Shown here: in pieces, positions 1-9,390 of the stretch
Layout: each line of letters starts with the position of its first letter
How positions within the stretch are numbered: the first letter of the stretch is position 1
Made by a program: the position numbers and the translations under genes
Notes under the pieces: model-generated
The model's database searches: none
Told to the model about the DNA's origin: nothing
Seen by the model: only the letters and a program-made list of their open reading frames with translations
Assembly: GCF_016908975.1 (NCBI RefSeq)
Contig: NZ_JAFBEX010000014.1
Location: 1-64,000 of the forward strand
Source: Neobacillus cucumis
Lineage (GTDB): Bacteria; Bacillota; Bacilli; Bacillales; Cytobacillaceae
Direction of reading: 5' to 3'
Length of the DNA: 64,000 nucleotides

Positions 1-930
1 TCGGACAGGTATTGGCTCATTTTTTGGTATCATCGGATTTTTTACTATTTATAACCAATTATACTGTCATCAATAAGCCAAGCTTGCCACCTCGATTATA
101 CTCTAAAATGGCGATTGGCTCATTTTCAAGGGGGAATGGCTCATTTCGGGCAGCCATTGGCCGATTTTCCCCCTTGATTGGCTCATTTCGGACAGGTATT
201 GGCTCATTTTTTGGTATCATCGGATTTTTTACTATTTATAACCAATTATACTGTCATCAATAAGCCAAGCTTGCCACCTCGACCATACTCTAAAATGGCG
301 ATTGGCTCATTTTCAAGGGGGAATGGCTCATTTCAGGCAGCCATTGGCCGATTTTCCCCCTTGATTGGCTCATTTCAGGCAGGTATTGGCTCATTTTTTG
401 GTATCATCGGATTTTTTACCATTTACACCCAATTATACTGCCATCAAAAAGCCAAGCTTGCCACCTCGATCTTACTCTAAAATGGCGATTGGCTCATTTT
501 CAAGGGGGAATGGCTCATTTCGGGCAGCCATTGGCCGATTTTTCCCCTTGATTGGCTCATTTCGGACAGGTATTGGCTCATTTTTTGGTATCATCGGATT
601 TTTTACCACTTATAACCAATTACACTTTCATCAAATAGCCAAGCTTGCCACCTCGACCATACTCTAAAATGGCGATTGGCTCATTTTCAAGGGGGAATGG
701 CTCATTTCGGGCAGCCATTGGCCGATTTTCTCCCTTGATTGGCTCATTTCAGGCAGGTATTGGCTCATTTTTTGGCATCATTGGATTTTTTACCATTTAC
801 ACCCCAATTATACTGTCATCAAAAAGTCAAGCTTGCCACCTCGACCATACTATAAGATGGCGGTTGGATCATTTTCAATGGGGATGGCTCATTTCACCAG
901 GCATTGGTCGATTTCCCCCATGACTTTGGG
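1..930. repeat. 187-bp tandem array with inner 21-bp repeats
   Basis: The unit boundary TCGGACAGG/TCAGGCAGG recurs at 1, 188, 375, 562 and 749, so the period is exactly 187 bp over five copies. The last copy is degraded and the array probably continues left of the window. Inside each unit the motif ATTGGCTCATTT and close variants recur at 114, 135, 156, 177 and 198, exactly 21 bp apart. The rest of the unit holds a conserved stretch with AAGCTTGCCACCTCGA. The 187-bp period is not a multiple of three and every copy carries the same short open frame shifted by one, so these frames are by-products of the repeat and not genes. The stretch from 930 to 1063 holds no feature I recognise. Confidence 0.95.
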
Positions 931-1063
931 GTAGGCACAACAAGTGTTTTGTCCTAAAAAGACGGCCAGGCTTGATTTACGCCATTAACGTATAAAAGGT
1001 CCTACGTCTTAATATTTATTTATAAGGAGAGAACTTACTCACATTATTAATATCTAAGGGGGA

Positions 1064-1342
1064 ATGTCTCTGAAAGTAATCAGATTGTTTCAGCGAATTA
1101 TTGGTATTCTCCTTCTTGTGTACGGGGTCTACCTTATTTTCGGTACGCAGGAATTCTTTGGTACCTTATTAATTATCTTTGCCTTCTTAATCTTCCCGAG
1201 CATAAACAAAAAAAAAGACCATTCTTCTTATGATAATCATTCCTACCATGACGACAACCTAGAGTCTTCCCCAAATACTGATTCAGATTATAGCAGCGAT
1301 TCCGGCGGAGGGAGTGATTCCGATGGAGGAGGAGGAGATTAA
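1064..1342 (+). CDS. Small membrane protein with Ser/Asp/Gly-rich tail
   Basis: A 92-residue protein I do not recognise. Two hydrophobic segments (about residues 9-26 and 29-46, rich in I, L, V and F) are followed by a short KKK stop-transfer patch. A polar tail from about residue 50 is rich in S, D, H and G and ends in DSGGGSDSDGGGGD. This suggests a small two-pass membrane protein with a disordered acidic tail. A strong AAGGGGG lies only one base before the ATG, which is unusually close, so the true start could be a codon or two further in. It stands alone: array on the left, convergent ferritin-like gene on the right. The frame and composition look like real coding sequence, but no function is proposed. 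Confidence 0.6.
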   Translation: MSLKVIRLFQRIIGILLLVYGVYLIFGTQEFFGTLLIIFAFLIFPSINKKKDHSSYDNHSYHDDNLESSPNTDSDYSSDSGGGSDSDGGGGD

Positions 1343-1372
1343 TCCCAACAATACTTGCAAACTCAAGTAAAC

Positions 1373-1406
1373 AAAAAACGCCCCCATCTGGGTATCCCCC
1401 GGGGGC
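1373..1406 (-). terminator. Rho-independent terminator of ferritin-like gene
   Basis: GCCCCC (1380-1385) pairs with GGGGGC (1401-1406). On the minus strand the stem is followed by GTTTTTTGT. It lies just past the stop of the ferritin-like gene at 1414. Confidence 0.8.
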
Positions 1407-1413
1407 AATTCCT

Positions 1414-1857
1414 CTATGATTTTCCTTTTGTAAAAAAATACAAAAACCAGACTGCATGATTTTGTTCATCCACTGCCGCTCTCTGAAAGGCACTTCTCAT
1501 CATCGGATCCGTCGCCTTATCGGCTATGTCCATGTAAAAATCCACCGTTTTCTGTTCATCCTCAATCGCAAACATTAAACCCTTCAGATAACTATTTGGG
1601 CATTCTTCCGTGATTTTTGGCTGAGGTGGCCTCCCAGTTAAGCCACGATAAATTTGAACAAACTGCTGATAATGTTTGACTTCATCCTCACGAATCTCCA
1701 AGATTCGTTCCCGCTCTTTCTTATTCGAAGCTAAATTGGCCAATCTGGTATAACATTCAATCGCTGAATATTCACCATTGACCGCCTGCTCCACATCTTG
1801 AATCAACTCATGCGTCTGTCTATTTAAAGCATCATAATAATTGGTAAAAGGATACAT
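1414..1857 (-). CDS. Ferritin-like/rubrerythrin-type di-iron protein (YhjR-like)
   Basis: A 147-residue ferritin-like four-helix protein. It carries the paired glutamate and ExxH-type iron ligands of the rubrerythrin fold: E in GEYSAIE (about residue 29), EDEVKHY (about 57-63), IEDEQKT (about 97-103) and DEQNHA (about 128-133). There is no rubredoxin domain, signal peptide or membrane segment. Family members bind a di-iron site and are usually linked to oxidative stress or, in bacilli, to spores; B. subtilis YhjR is the closest named relative I can recall. The start is supported by TAGGAGG eight bases before the ATG. It is a single gene with its own terminator. The di-iron fold is well supported, the exact role is not. 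Confidence 0.8.
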   Translation of the reverse strand: MYPFTNYYDALNRQTHELIQDVEQAVNGEYSAIECYTRLANLASNKKERERILEIREDEVKHYQQFVQIYRGLTGRPPQPKITEECPNSYLKGLMFAIEDEQKTVDFYMDIADKATDPMMRSAFQRAAVDEQNHAVWFLYFFTKGKS

Positions 1858-1921
1858 CGGTCAAACCTCCTAAATCATTCATTATCTATTCTATGAACAA
1901 CTAAATTATTCGGTTCTCTCC

Positions 1922-1934
1922 GGTGCCTGACACC
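1922..1934. repeat. Short palindromic element GGTGCCTGACACC
   Basis: GGTG-CCTGA-CACC hairpin directly after the gtaB stop codon. The same core recurs at 28522-28546, 36785-36811 and 41371-41385, always between genes. Confidence 0.7.
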
Positions 1935-1936
1935 AT

Positions 1937-2878
1937 TTACACTTCTTGGATGTTGTCTTCTTGTTTGCTGTCTAGTTTGTTTTCTTGTTTGCTGTCTAGT
2001 TTGTTTTCGTTTTCTTGGATCAGTTCTTTTAGGAATTGGATGAGTTCGGTGTTTAGTCCTTCTTGCTGCAAAGCGAATTCGATGGTGGTTTTGACAAAGC
2101 CGATCTTTTCGCCGACATCAAACCGTTTGCCCTCAAAGTCGTAGGCAAACACGCGCTGAATCTGGTTTAGTTTTTGAATGGCATCCGTTAACTGGATTTC
2201 ACCGCCGGCTCCAGCTTCATGAGCATCAAGGAACATAAAAATTTCAGGTGTTAAAATATATCTACCCATGATTGCAAGATTCGATGGAGCCGTTCCAGGA
2301 GCTGGCTTTTCAACGAAATTCTTCACCTGGTAGCGTCTGCCTTCCTGCGCAAGCGGATCAACAATCCCATAACGATGAGTCTCGTTCTCAGGCACATGCT
2401 GCACACCAATAATCGACGAGAAGGTCGCCTCATATTGTTCAATCAGCTGCTTTAAACAAGGAGTTTCACTCTGGACAATGTCATCACCCAATAGCACCGC
2501 AAATGGTTCATCTCCAATAAAGTTTCGCGCACACCAAACGGCATGTCCCAGTCCCTTTGGTTCCTTTTGGCGAATATAATGAATATCGGCGAGATTAGAA
2601 GTATAGTTGACTTTACTCAATAAATCCCATTTTTCTTTTTCCATTAAGTTCTTCTCAAGCTCAGGGGCAAAATCAAAATGATCCTCAATCGCGCGCTTCC
2701 CTTTACCTGTAACAATAATAATATCCTCGATACCGGAAGCAATCGCTTCTTCAACAATATATTGGATCGTTGGCTTATCAACAATTGGCAGCATCTCTTT
2801 TGGCATGGCCTTCGTTGCTGGTAAAAATCGTGTCCCAAGCCCAGCTGCAGGGATAATCGCTTTACGTACTTTTTTCAC
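1937..2878 (-). CDS. gtaB: UTP--glucose-1-phosphate uridylyltransferase
   Basis: Makes UDP-glucose from UTP and glucose-1-phosphate in the cytoplasm, the donor for teichoic acid glucosylation, glycolipids and, with GalE, UDP-galactose. The N-terminus has the nucleotidyltransferase signature [19 protein letters not shown] (residues 14-32), and LLGDDIV, EKPAPG and GGEIQLTDA follow as in GalU/GtaB. At 313 residues it is slightly longer than usual. The extra length is a C-terminal tail in which an eight-residue unit, NKLDSKQE, is duplicated, matching a 24-bp direct repeat at about 1957-2007. The start is a GTG preceded by AAGGAGAG. It stands alone on this strand. GalE genes at 6667 and 19584 would use its product. 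Confidence 0.95.
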   Translation of the reverse strand: MKKVRKAIIPAAGLGTRFLPATKAMPKEMLPIVDKPTIQYIVEEAIASGIEDIIIVTGKGKRAIEDHFDFAPELEKNLMEKEKWDLLSKVNYTSNLADIHYIRQKEPKGLGHAVWCARNFIGDEPFAVLLGDDIVQSETPCLKQLIEQYEATFSSIIGVQHVPENETHRYGIVDPLAQEGRRYQVKNFVEKPAPGTAPSNLAIMGRYILTPEIFMFLDAHEAGAGGEIQLTDAIQKLNQIQRVFAYDFEGKRFDVGEKIGFVKTTIEFALQQEGLNTELIQFLKELIQENENKLDSKQENKLDSKQEDNIQEV

Positions 2879-2949
2879 AAACCGTCTCTCCTTCGCATCT
2901 TCAATGATATGTATAATTATAACAATATTTTTCTCTCTTTCCTAATCTG

Positions 2950-2975
2950 GAAGCAAGAGAACCGTCCCCATGATT
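2950..2975. repeat. Half copy of GGGGACGGTTCT palindrome
   Basis: One arm of the 53-bp palindrome family (AGAACCGTCCCCATGATTC) lies directly beside the stop of the EAL gene at 2978. The second arm is missing. Confidence 0.75.
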
Positions 2976-2977
2976 CT

Positions 2978-4288
2978 TTAAAAATAGCTTTCCTGAATTC
3001 TTCGGTCAATCTCGTCGATGGAAGCAAAAAATTCTTCAAAGGTCAACGGCTGACTGATAAAGTAACCTTGAATTAAATCACAGCCTAATTCCTTCCATTC
3101 TAAAAACTGCTCATGCTCCTCAATTCCTTCAATAATCACCTGCAGCCCCAGATTATGGGCCATTTGCATAATCGGAGAAATAACATCGACGTACGTTTTA
3201 TTTTTCTTTAAACTTAAAACAAAGTTACGGTCAAGCTTTAGATAGTCAATCGGCAGCAAAAGAAAATCGGAAAACGAGAAATATCCATTACCAAAATCAT
3301 CTAGAGCGATTGTAAAACCCATCTCTTTCAAGGCAACCAACCGTTCCTTGACCCTTTTCACCGTGTAAATTTCAATATTCTCGGTGATTTCCAGGGTGAT
3401 TTGCTCGGCTTGAACCGACCAATCCGCTAAGATCGAAGTTATTTTGGCTAAAAAGTTGTCCAGTAACAGCTGATTGACGGACAAATTAATCGAATACTTC
3501 AATTTGTTGTCATTCTCTCTCGCTCTGGCCATATTTTTACAACATTCCTCGAAAATCCAGTAGAACAGGCCATTCAGTACACCTGCTTCCTCGGCATGGT
3601 CAATAAATTCCCCCGGAGCGACGGTACCTAGACTTGGATGGTTCCAGCGGATCAAGGCCTCAACACCTGTAACCCTCTTTTCCATTAAACTATACTGTGG
3701 CTGGTATTGAACGTAGAGCTGCCCTTTCTTTAGCGCATATGGAAGATCATTCTCAATTACCATTTCTCGATTGGCGTTCGCATCAAGCCATCCTTTATAA
3801 AAAGAACAGCGGTTTTCCCCATCCTTTTCCGCTTCATACATTTGCGCTTTGGCCACAGACATTAATTCATGGGCATCCTCGGAACTATACGGATACAGGC
3901 AAACCCCGATATGACAGCCGACAGAAATTTGGTGGAAATCCAACGAATATTGTTCAGAGACCACGCCAATTATTCGCTTACAAATGAACTGGCAATCATA
4001 CTCCGTTATATCGGTTAGTAAAATAATAAAATCAGTGCGAATGACCTCGATAACAGTGTCAATCTCCCGAATCGAATTTTTTAGCCTGGTGACGATTTGG
4101 CGAAGAAGGCGTTTCTCTAGCTCTTGATTTTGTTGTGGTAATAAGTTCGGTGGGATTTGTATTCTAAGGTAACAAACAGCGGCTGACATATGGTATCGCT
4201 TGCAAAAAGCCAAAGTCATCTGAAGACGTTCTGTAAGCCTTTCATTATTCGAAAAATCATCCTGATGATTTTTCACCAATTCGTCCAT
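2978..4288 (-). CDS. EAL-domain c-di-GMP phosphodiesterase with degenerate GGDEF
   Basis: A 436-residue soluble protein. Residues about 20-170 have the GGDEF fold, but the signature is replaced by RTDFI, so cyclase activity is unlikely. Residues about 185-430 form an EAL domain with its catalytic signatures: EALIRW, NLSVNQ, LEITEN, DDFGNGY and IEGIE, plus QGYFIS near the end. Most metal-binding positions known for EAL enzymes seem present, so it is probably an active phosphodiesterase that cleaves c-di-GMP to pGpG. The degenerate GGDEF could act as a GTP or c-di-GMP sensor. No membrane segment is visible. The start is supported by AAAGGTGG upstream. It is a single gene; a half palindromic element abuts its stop. 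Confidence 0.88.
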   Translation of the reverse strand: MDELVKNHQDDFSNNERLTERLQMTLAFCKRYHMSAAVCYLRIQIPPNLLPQQNQELEKRLLRQIVTRLKNSIREIDTVIEVIRTDFIILLTDITEYDCQFICKRIIGVVSEQYSLDFHQISVGCHIGVCLYPYSSEDAHELMSVAKAQMYEAEKDGENRCSFYKGWLDANANREMVIENDLPYALKKGQLYVQYQPQYSLMEKRVTGVEALIRWNHPSLGTVAPGEFIDHAEEAGVLNGLFYWIFEECCKNMARARENDNKLKYSINLSVNQLLLDNFLAKITSILADWSVQAEQITLEITENIEIYTVKRVKERLVALKEMGFTIALDDFGNGYFSFSDFLLLPIDYLKLDRNFVLSLKKNKTYVDVISPIMQMAHNLGLQVIIEGIEEHEQFLEWKELGCDLIQGYFISQPLTFEEFFASIDEIDRRIQESYF

Positions 4289-4470
4289 ATACGAACCACC
4301 TTTTAAATGATCTTGCCTTAAGTGTATTTTAAACCATTATCACTAAGAATGAAAACCCAACAATGGACGAAACGCCAAATGCGATAGCATGGTCCTGCCT
4401 TATGTTGCTAAAAAGAAGAAGTTTGACGCCTGCACACTTCCTCTTTATTGAACATTTTTATTTATTTTTT

Positions 4471-5418
4471 TCATTGTGTAAGCTTTAAAATAGCACTTGC
4501 CAATTTTTCATCGACGATCAGGACATCAATAAATTGGCCTTTCAATGCTCCGAGTACACTTTCTGCCTTGTGCTCCCCTTCAACTACCGCCACAACATTC
4601 TTGATTTGCTTTAATTCATCTAAGGTTATTCCAATAATTTTTTGGCTGGAGGAGTCACTGATTTGGTTTCCTTTTGCATCAAAAAAACGATACCCAATAT
4701 CGCCAACAGCCCCCATTTCCTCGAGCTCGCTTAAATCCTGCTCTGTTAGGTAACCAAGCCTCATTAACGTGGACTGTTGAAAAGGATTGCCGATGCTAAT
4801 CACAGCAATATCGACTTGGCGACTGCTTTCCAACACCGTTTCAATATCCTGCAGTTCCATTAATCGTTCCTTTAATTCCTTTGTTTCCACGATGGCCGGG
4901 GCATACAAATAGGTGCAGGTGCCGTTCATTTTTTTAGCCAATTCATTGGCAAGCTGGTTAGCATGGATTTCCACCTCTTTGACACCCATTCCGCCTTCAA
5001 GTGGGACAATCTGGACTTCTTCATGTCGCTCATAAGGATATTCCTGAACGAGATAGGCAAGGGTCGTTCCCCATGATATCCCAATGCTTTTGACGCCCTT
5101 GGCATTTTGCGATAAATAATTGGCACCTGCAAGCCCTACTGCCCGCTTGTCCCGTTCGCTCGACAAGCCGTCATTCGGCAACACAATCGCATCCTTAAGG
5201 TTGAAACATTTTTCAAGCTGCTGTTCGAGCTCAACCGTGCGGACAGTTTCATCCTTTATATATATATTTACAATCCCTTCATCTTTGGCCTTTTGCAGCA
5301 ACTTGGAAATTACCGGACGAGAAACCCCTAATTTATTGGCGATTTCCGCCTGTGTCTGACCGTCCTTATAATAGAGATGAGAGACCTTCACTAATTGTCT
5401 TTTTTCTTGCCATTCCAA
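4471..5418 (-). CDS. SorC/DeoR-type sugar-binding transcriptional regulator
   Basis: About 315 residues. The N-terminus holds a helix-turn-helix of the SorC class (QTQAEIANKLGVSRPVISKLLQKAKDEG). The remainder is the sugar-phosphate sensor domain related to phosphosugar isomerases, with SIGISWGTTL, PLEGGMG and IVDEKLASAIL. Family members such as B. subtilis DeoR or CggR are usually released from DNA by a phosphosugar. The frame opens at a TTG at 5427, but GGAG ends one base before it. The in-frame TTG at 5418, nine bases after GGAG, is the better start. It is divergent from the HAD phosphatase at 5632, with a cre-like site between them. Which sugar it senses cannot be read from the sequence. 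Confidence 0.85.
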   Translation of the reverse strand: MEWQEKRQLVKVSHLYYKDGQTQAEIANKLGVSRPVISKLLQKAKDEGIVNIYIKDETVRTVELEQQLEKCFNLKDAIVLPNDGLSSERDKRAVGLAGANYLSQNAKGVKSIGISWGTTLAYLVQEYPYERHEEVQIVPLEGGMGVKEVEIHANQLANELAKKMNGTCTYLYAPAIVETKELKERLMELQDIETVLESSRQVDIAVISIGNPFQQSTLMRLGYLTEQDLSELEEMGAVGDIGYRFFDAKGNQISDSSSQKIIGITLDELKQIKNVVAVVEGEHKAESVLGALKGQFIDVLIVDEKLASAILKLTQ

Positions 5419-5513
5419 ATCATCCAACTCCTAACAATGGCAATAGTATCACTGAACACATTGCCTATTATTATTTTACACGATAGCATTTTTTTAAGGA
5501 AATCACAGGTCTA

Positions 5514-5529
5514 GTAAAACCGCTTACAT
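5514..5529. promoter_or_regulatory. Possible CcpA catabolite-response (cre) site
   Basis: On the minus strand the sequence ATGTAAGCGGTTTTAC matches 14 of 16 positions of the Bacillus cre consensus WTGNAARCGNWWWCAW. It sits between a sugar-sensing regulator and a HAD phosphatase. This is a pattern match only. Confidence 0.35.
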
Positions 5530-5631
5530 AAAATCCCTCATATATGAAAGCCCTATTATCGTTTATAATGGATTTAGTTGTGCTTTTTGACAAAATATAT
5601 TTCAACATAAGCAGAAAGGAAGGAATCACCA

Positions 5632-6411
5632 TTGCAAACCAAACAATTGATTTTTTTCGATATTGACGGCACTCTTTTAAATGAAGAAAAGCAATTACCC
5701 GCCTCAGCCAAAATGGCTATTAATAGATTACAAGAATTAGGTCATGAAATCGCCATTGCGACTGGACGCGCTCCCTTTATGTTTAAGGATTTACGGGAAG
5801 AACTTGGTATTCATTCTTACGTTAGCTTCAATGGTCAATATGTCGTTCATAACGGTAAACCTGTCTATCGAAACCCTCTCGATCCAGACGAACTGCATTT
5901 ATTAACTGCTTCAGCTGGTAACAAGCTTAATCCAATCATTTATGAAAACCACGAAAAAATGTACTCAAGTGTTGAATCCCATCCCCATGTTGAAGAGGGA
6001 ATCGGTTCATTAAAAATTAAAGATGGATATGTGTTTGATCCTCACTTTTATAAAGGAAGCGAAATTTATCAATCTTTATTATTCTGTAATGATGAGGAAC
6101 AAGAAGCCTATCGTTCCCAGTTCAGTAAATTTGAATTTGTCCGCTGGCATGAGCGCTCTGTCGATGTGGTTCCTGCGGGAGGTTCAAAAGCAATAGGGAT
6201 TGAAGCCTTAATGAATCATTTAACTATCCCGAAAGAGAACGTGTATGCTTTTGGTGACGGGCTGAATGATGTCACTATGCTCACATTTGTAGAAAACAGC
6301 ATTGCAATGGGCAATGCCGTCGAAGAGGTAAAGGACGTTGCTAAATACGTGACAAAACATGTAGATGAAGATGGAATTTTAAGAGGATTAGAATTAGTAG
6401 GTTTACTATAA
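5632..6411 (+). CDS. ykrA: Cof-type HAD hydrolase (YkrA-like)
   Basis: A 259-residue HAD phosphatase of the Cof/IIB subclass. Motif I is FFDIDGTLLN (residues about 8-17), with motif II in IAIATGRAP, a lysine in GGSKAIG, and motif IV GDGLNDVTML near residue 215. These enzymes dephosphorylate sugar phosphates, flavin or pyridoxal phosphates; the substrate is not evident. Length and sequence agree with B. subtilis YkrA. Translation starts at a TTG preceded by AAAGGAAGGA; there is no ATG nearby in frame. It is divergent from the SorC-type regulator, which makes a link to sugar-phosphate balance plausible but unproven. A hairpin terminator follows. Confidence 0.88.
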   Translation: MQTKQLIFFDIDGTLLNEEKQLPASAKMAINRLQELGHEIAIATGRAPFMFKDLREELGIHSYVSFNGQYVVHNGKPVYRNPLDPDELHLLTASAGNKLNPIIYENHEKMYSSVESHPHVEEGIGSLKIKDGYVFDPHFYKGSEIYQSLLFCNDEEQEAYRSQFSKFEFVRWHERSVDVVPAGGSKAIGIEALMNHLTIPKENVYAFGDGLNDVTMLTFVENSIAMGNAVEEVKDVAKYVTKHVDEDGILRGLELVGLL

Positions 6412-6420
6412 TTAGTATGG

Positions 6421-6452
6421 CCACAGTGGTATATCCCTGTGGTTATTTTGTT
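6421..6452 (+). terminator. Terminator of HAD hydrolase gene
   Basis: CCACAG (6421-6426) pairs with CTGTGG (6437-6442), followed by TTATTTTGTTT. Confidence 0.65.
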
Positions 6453-6630
6453 TCATATAGGCTTACTTGATTTGTTTTGAGATAGGGCTTATCCCTTTTG
6501 AAATAGCCTTAACCCTCGAAACGCCTTCCTTCCCATTTATTTTACAGATCTAATGGTGATTAACACTTCCACTTTTAAATAACCATCCATTATTACTAGA
6601 TTAATAATTATAATCATCTAAAAAACGAAA

Positions 6631-6663
6631 GCAATGCGCCTAGAAAGGTGCATTGCTTTTTTT
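6631..6663 (-). terminator. Bidirectional terminator after galE
   Basis: GCAATGC (6631-6637) pairs with GCATTGC (6650-6656). A T-run follows on the plus strand and TTCGTTTTTT on the minus strand, so it can end galE and back up the opposite gene. Confidence 0.85.
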
Positions 6664-6666
6664 ATA

Positions 6667-7638
6667 TTAATATGGTTGTTTTTGATGCCATCTCCAGGCA
6701 TCTTCAATAATTCTCTCTAAACGGCGTTCGGCTTTCCAGCCTAGCTCTGTGAAAATCTTATCAGAAGAAGCTACTAATCTAGCAGGATCCCCTGAACGAC
6801 GGTCCGCCATTTCGACGTTCGCCTTAACTCCCGTAACTCGTTCACAAGTCTCAATGACTTCCTTAACAGAGAACCCGAGTCCGTTGCCTAAATTATAAGT
6901 TTCCGCCGATTTCTCCTCTGATAGCAAAGCTTCTAGGGCAAGAATATGAGCTTCAGCTAAATCGGTCACATGGATATAATCACGAATACAGGTTCCATCC
7001 GGGGTGTCATAATCCGAGCCAAATACCGAAACCTTTTCCCGAGTACCTAATAATTGCTGCAAAATAATCGGAATTAAGTGGGTTTCTGGGTCATGACTTT
7101 CACCGATAGCCGCTGATTCATGAGCACCTGCTGCATTAAAGTAACGAAGAACGACATAATTCAATCCGTACGATTTTGAAAAATCAGCCAGCATTTGCTC
7201 GACCATTAGCTTCGATTGTCCATAAGGATTAATCGGTGCCGTCTTAGTCGTTTCATCAATTAACTCCACATCAGGAATTCCATATGTAGCAGCAGTCGAA
7301 GAGAAAATAAAGTTCTTTACTTTGAATTTCATCATCACTTTTAATAATGTTAAGGTAGACGCTACATTATTTTCATAATACTTTAATGGGTCAACAACTG
7401 ACTCCCCAACCAAGCTAAAAGCAGCAAAATGCATGACCGCTTTAATAGGATAACTTCTGAATACCATTTGCAGGTCTTCCTCATTTCCGAGGTCCCCTCT
7501 TACAAAAATGGCCCGTTTATCAATGGCCTCACGATGGCCTGTTGATAGATTATCCAGGACGACAACATCTTCTTTTTCTACTAATTCCTTTACGAGATGG
7601 CTACCAATGTAACCCGCTCCGCCAACGACGAGAATCAT
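6667..7638 (-). CDS. galE: UDP-glucose 4-epimerase (first copy)
   Basis: Interconverts UDP-glucose and UDP-galactose using tightly bound NAD. The extended-SDR features are clear: GGAGYIGSH Rossmann motif at the start, DNLSTGH, HFAAFS, the catalytic S-Y-K set in SSTAATYG and PYGQSKLMVE (YxxxK), and the C-terminal RRSGDPARLVASS typical of GalE. Two ATG codons lie two codons apart; AGGGG ends two bases before the first and eight before the second, so the second (7638) is chosen, giving 323 residues. A second GalE lies at 19584 with a clearly different sequence, so the two may serve different polymers or GlcNAc versus Glc substrates. Confidence 0.93.
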   Translation of the reverse strand: MILVVGGAGYIGSHLVKELVEKEDVVVLDNLSTGHREAIDKRAIFVRGDLGNEEDLQMVFRSYPIKAVMHFAAFSLVGESVVDPLKYYENNVASTLTLLKVMMKFKVKNFIFSSTAATYGIPDVELIDETTKTAPINPYGQSKLMVEQMLADFSKSYGLNYVVLRYFNAAGAHESAAIGESHDPETHLIPIILQQLLGTREKVSVFGSDYDTPDGTCIRDYIHVTDLAEAHILALEALLSEEKSAETYNLGNGLGFSVKEVIETCERVTGVKANVEMADRRSGDPARLVASSDKIFTELGWKAERRLERIIEDAWRWHQKQPY

Positions 7639-7806
7639 ATTCATTTCCCCTTAGCTAGAATTAAAACCTTTATTATTATAACACTATTCTTATTAATCAG
7701 CTTTTAAAGAGGTCTTTGTAATAATTGCCATCAATTCAACACTATCACGCGACCTCAAATTATGTTAAGATTTTGAAGATAATCATATAAAAGGATGAAT
7801 TGGAAT

Positions 7807-9249
7807 ATGAAATCCTTACCTACTAATCTATTGAAAAAAACGAACATGGCTAGAGAATTTGACCACCATAATTATGAGCATTTGTTCGAGAGACTAAAAT
7901 TAGTCTCTTATATGCTCATCCTTACTTATCCCTGTTTTTTCATTGTCGACTTTGTCCTATTTAAGAATCTGGACCATCCCACTTTTAAAAGAGTTCTAAC
8001 GATGGTACATATCAGCGGTATGTTGATCTCGCTCATTTTTGTGTGGATTTATCGAAGCAAAGAAAGCCGAGTTTCAAAAAGCATGATCGTGAACAGTTTT
8101 GTACTCCTTTATTTAATCATTGGGGCTGTTTCTTCAATCAACAGCCAGTTATTCACAAAAAATCTATATGCGTATATCATTATTTTATTGGCTGTAGCAG
8201 CCATTTTCCCCCTTAACCCAAGAAACATATTAATCCATTATGGTGCAGTACACATTTTTTTCTTATTAGGATTAAATTGGATGGAAACCAATCATTATCT
8301 GTTCCTTTCCATGTTAATTAATTCAACTGGCACCGCTGTCATTGCCTATACCATTGCACTTGCTTTCTATACCTTTCGAAAAAGAGATTTCGTAAACAAG
8401 CAGAGGCTTAGTAAAAGTAAAGAAAGCTTTCGAAGTTTGTTTAACATGAACCCCAAACCGCTCATCCTGATGAAACTTGCCGATTTTGAGATTGTTCTAA
8501 TGAATAAACAGGCGATTGAGTACTATCAGCTGAACGATTTAAGAAATGGAAGCTTCTTGTTTTCTAACGAAGAGGAAAAGCAAGATATTCTAAGCAAGCT
8601 AGAAAGAGAAAGTAGGATGAAAAACTACATTACACGACAGCAAATCACACCAGATTTAGAGAAGTGGTCTTTACTTAATTTTGAATTAATCGAATACTTG
8701 GATCATACGTGCGTCTTAATTGATACAACGGATATTACGGCTATAAAAGAGAAAGAGGCTGAACTAGTCAAACACGCTTCGATTGATGTGCTAACAGGTG
8801 TGAGAAACCGGAGAAGCGGAATGGAGTTCATCCAAGAACAGCTCGAGGCTTCAATTGAATTTATCCTGATGTTTATCGACATTAACAATTTAAAAATAGT
8901 CAATGATACCTACGGCCATTCTTCTGGGGATGAATTAATTAAGACATGCTGTGAACTAATCCATAAGCACCTTTCAAAGAAAGACCATTTATTCCGCTTA
9001 GGAGGAGACGAATTTATTATTATCTTTTTAAATAAGCAGCAAGAAGAAGTTCAACAATTCTGGGCACGGGTTGAACAGGATTTTGACATCCTTAACCACT
9101 CGGGCGTTAATCCATACCAAATCTCGGCTAGCCATGGGCTACATCACTATAAACCTGGGACACTGTTAACGGTTGATGATATTCTAGAACAGGCTGATCA
9201 AGAAATGTATAAAGTGAAGAGTTTGAGGAAAGATAGAATACTAGCATAA
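7807..9249 (+). CDS. Membrane diguanylate cyclase (GGDEF)
   Basis: About 480 residues. The first ~200 residues contain six or so hydrophobic segments forming a membrane sensor. Residues about 205-315 resemble a PAS-like linker (SFRSLFNMNPKPLILMK). The C-terminal ~160 residues form a GGDEF domain with intact RLGGDEFIIIF, DVLTGVRNRR and FIDINNLKIVNDTYGHSSGD. It should make c-di-GMP from two GTP at the membrane. No RxxD inhibitory site is evident five residues before GGDEF. The open frame begins at an ATG at 7795 that directly abuts AAAGG; the in-frame ATG at 7807 has normal spacing and is preferred. Downstream lies an interspersed repeat and then a shared terminator. Confidence 0.9.
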   Translation: MKSLPTNLLKKTNMAREFDHHNYEHLFERLKLVSYMLILTYPCFFIVDFVLFKNLDHPTFKRVLTMVHISGMLISLIFVWIYRSKESRVSKSMIVNSFVLLYLIIGAVSSINSQLFTKNLYAYIIILLAVAAIFPLNPRNILIHYGAVHIFFLLGLNWMETNHYLFLSMLINSTGTAVIAYTIALAFYTFRKRDFVNKQRLSKSKESFRSLFNMNPKPLILMKLADFEIVLMNKQAIEYYQLNDLRNGSFLFSNEEEKQDILSKLERESRMKNYITRQQITPDLEKWSLLNFELIEYLDHTCVLIDTTDITAIKEKEAELVKHASIDVLTGVRNRRSGMEFIQEQLEASIEFILMFIDINNLKIVNDTYGHSSGDELIKTCCELIHKHLSKKDHLFRLGGDEFIIIFLNKQQEEVQQFWARVEQDFDILNHSGVNPYQISASHGLHHYKPGTLLTVDDILEQADQEMYKVKSLRKDRILA

Positions 9250-9251
9250 AG

Positions 9252-9366
9252 AAAAGCCCCGACAAACACAAGCTAAACCGGTTGATAGGTTGCCACTTAA
9301 CCTTTTGGACGGCTTGGCTTGTGACTTCGAGGGCTAGGCGCGGAGCTGGACAATTCTCAAGGTCGA
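9252..9366. repeat. Interspersed GCGCC-type mosaic repeat, copy 1
   Basis: Contains the family blocks GCCCCGACAA, CCTTTTGGACGG, GGCTTGTGACTTCGAG, GGGCTAGGCGC and GGAGCTGGACAATTCTCA. Related copies lie at 13994, 15627, 18072, 27303, 27832, 37067 and 46181, mostly near gene ends. It has no coding potential. Confidence 0.85.
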
Positions 9367-9390
9367 TCATATACTTCCTTAATCTGTACT

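Noticed and set aside
12..923. Series of 83-100-codon frames in the 187-bp array
   Set aside because: The same frame restarts in every copy shifted by one base; no ribosome binding sites.
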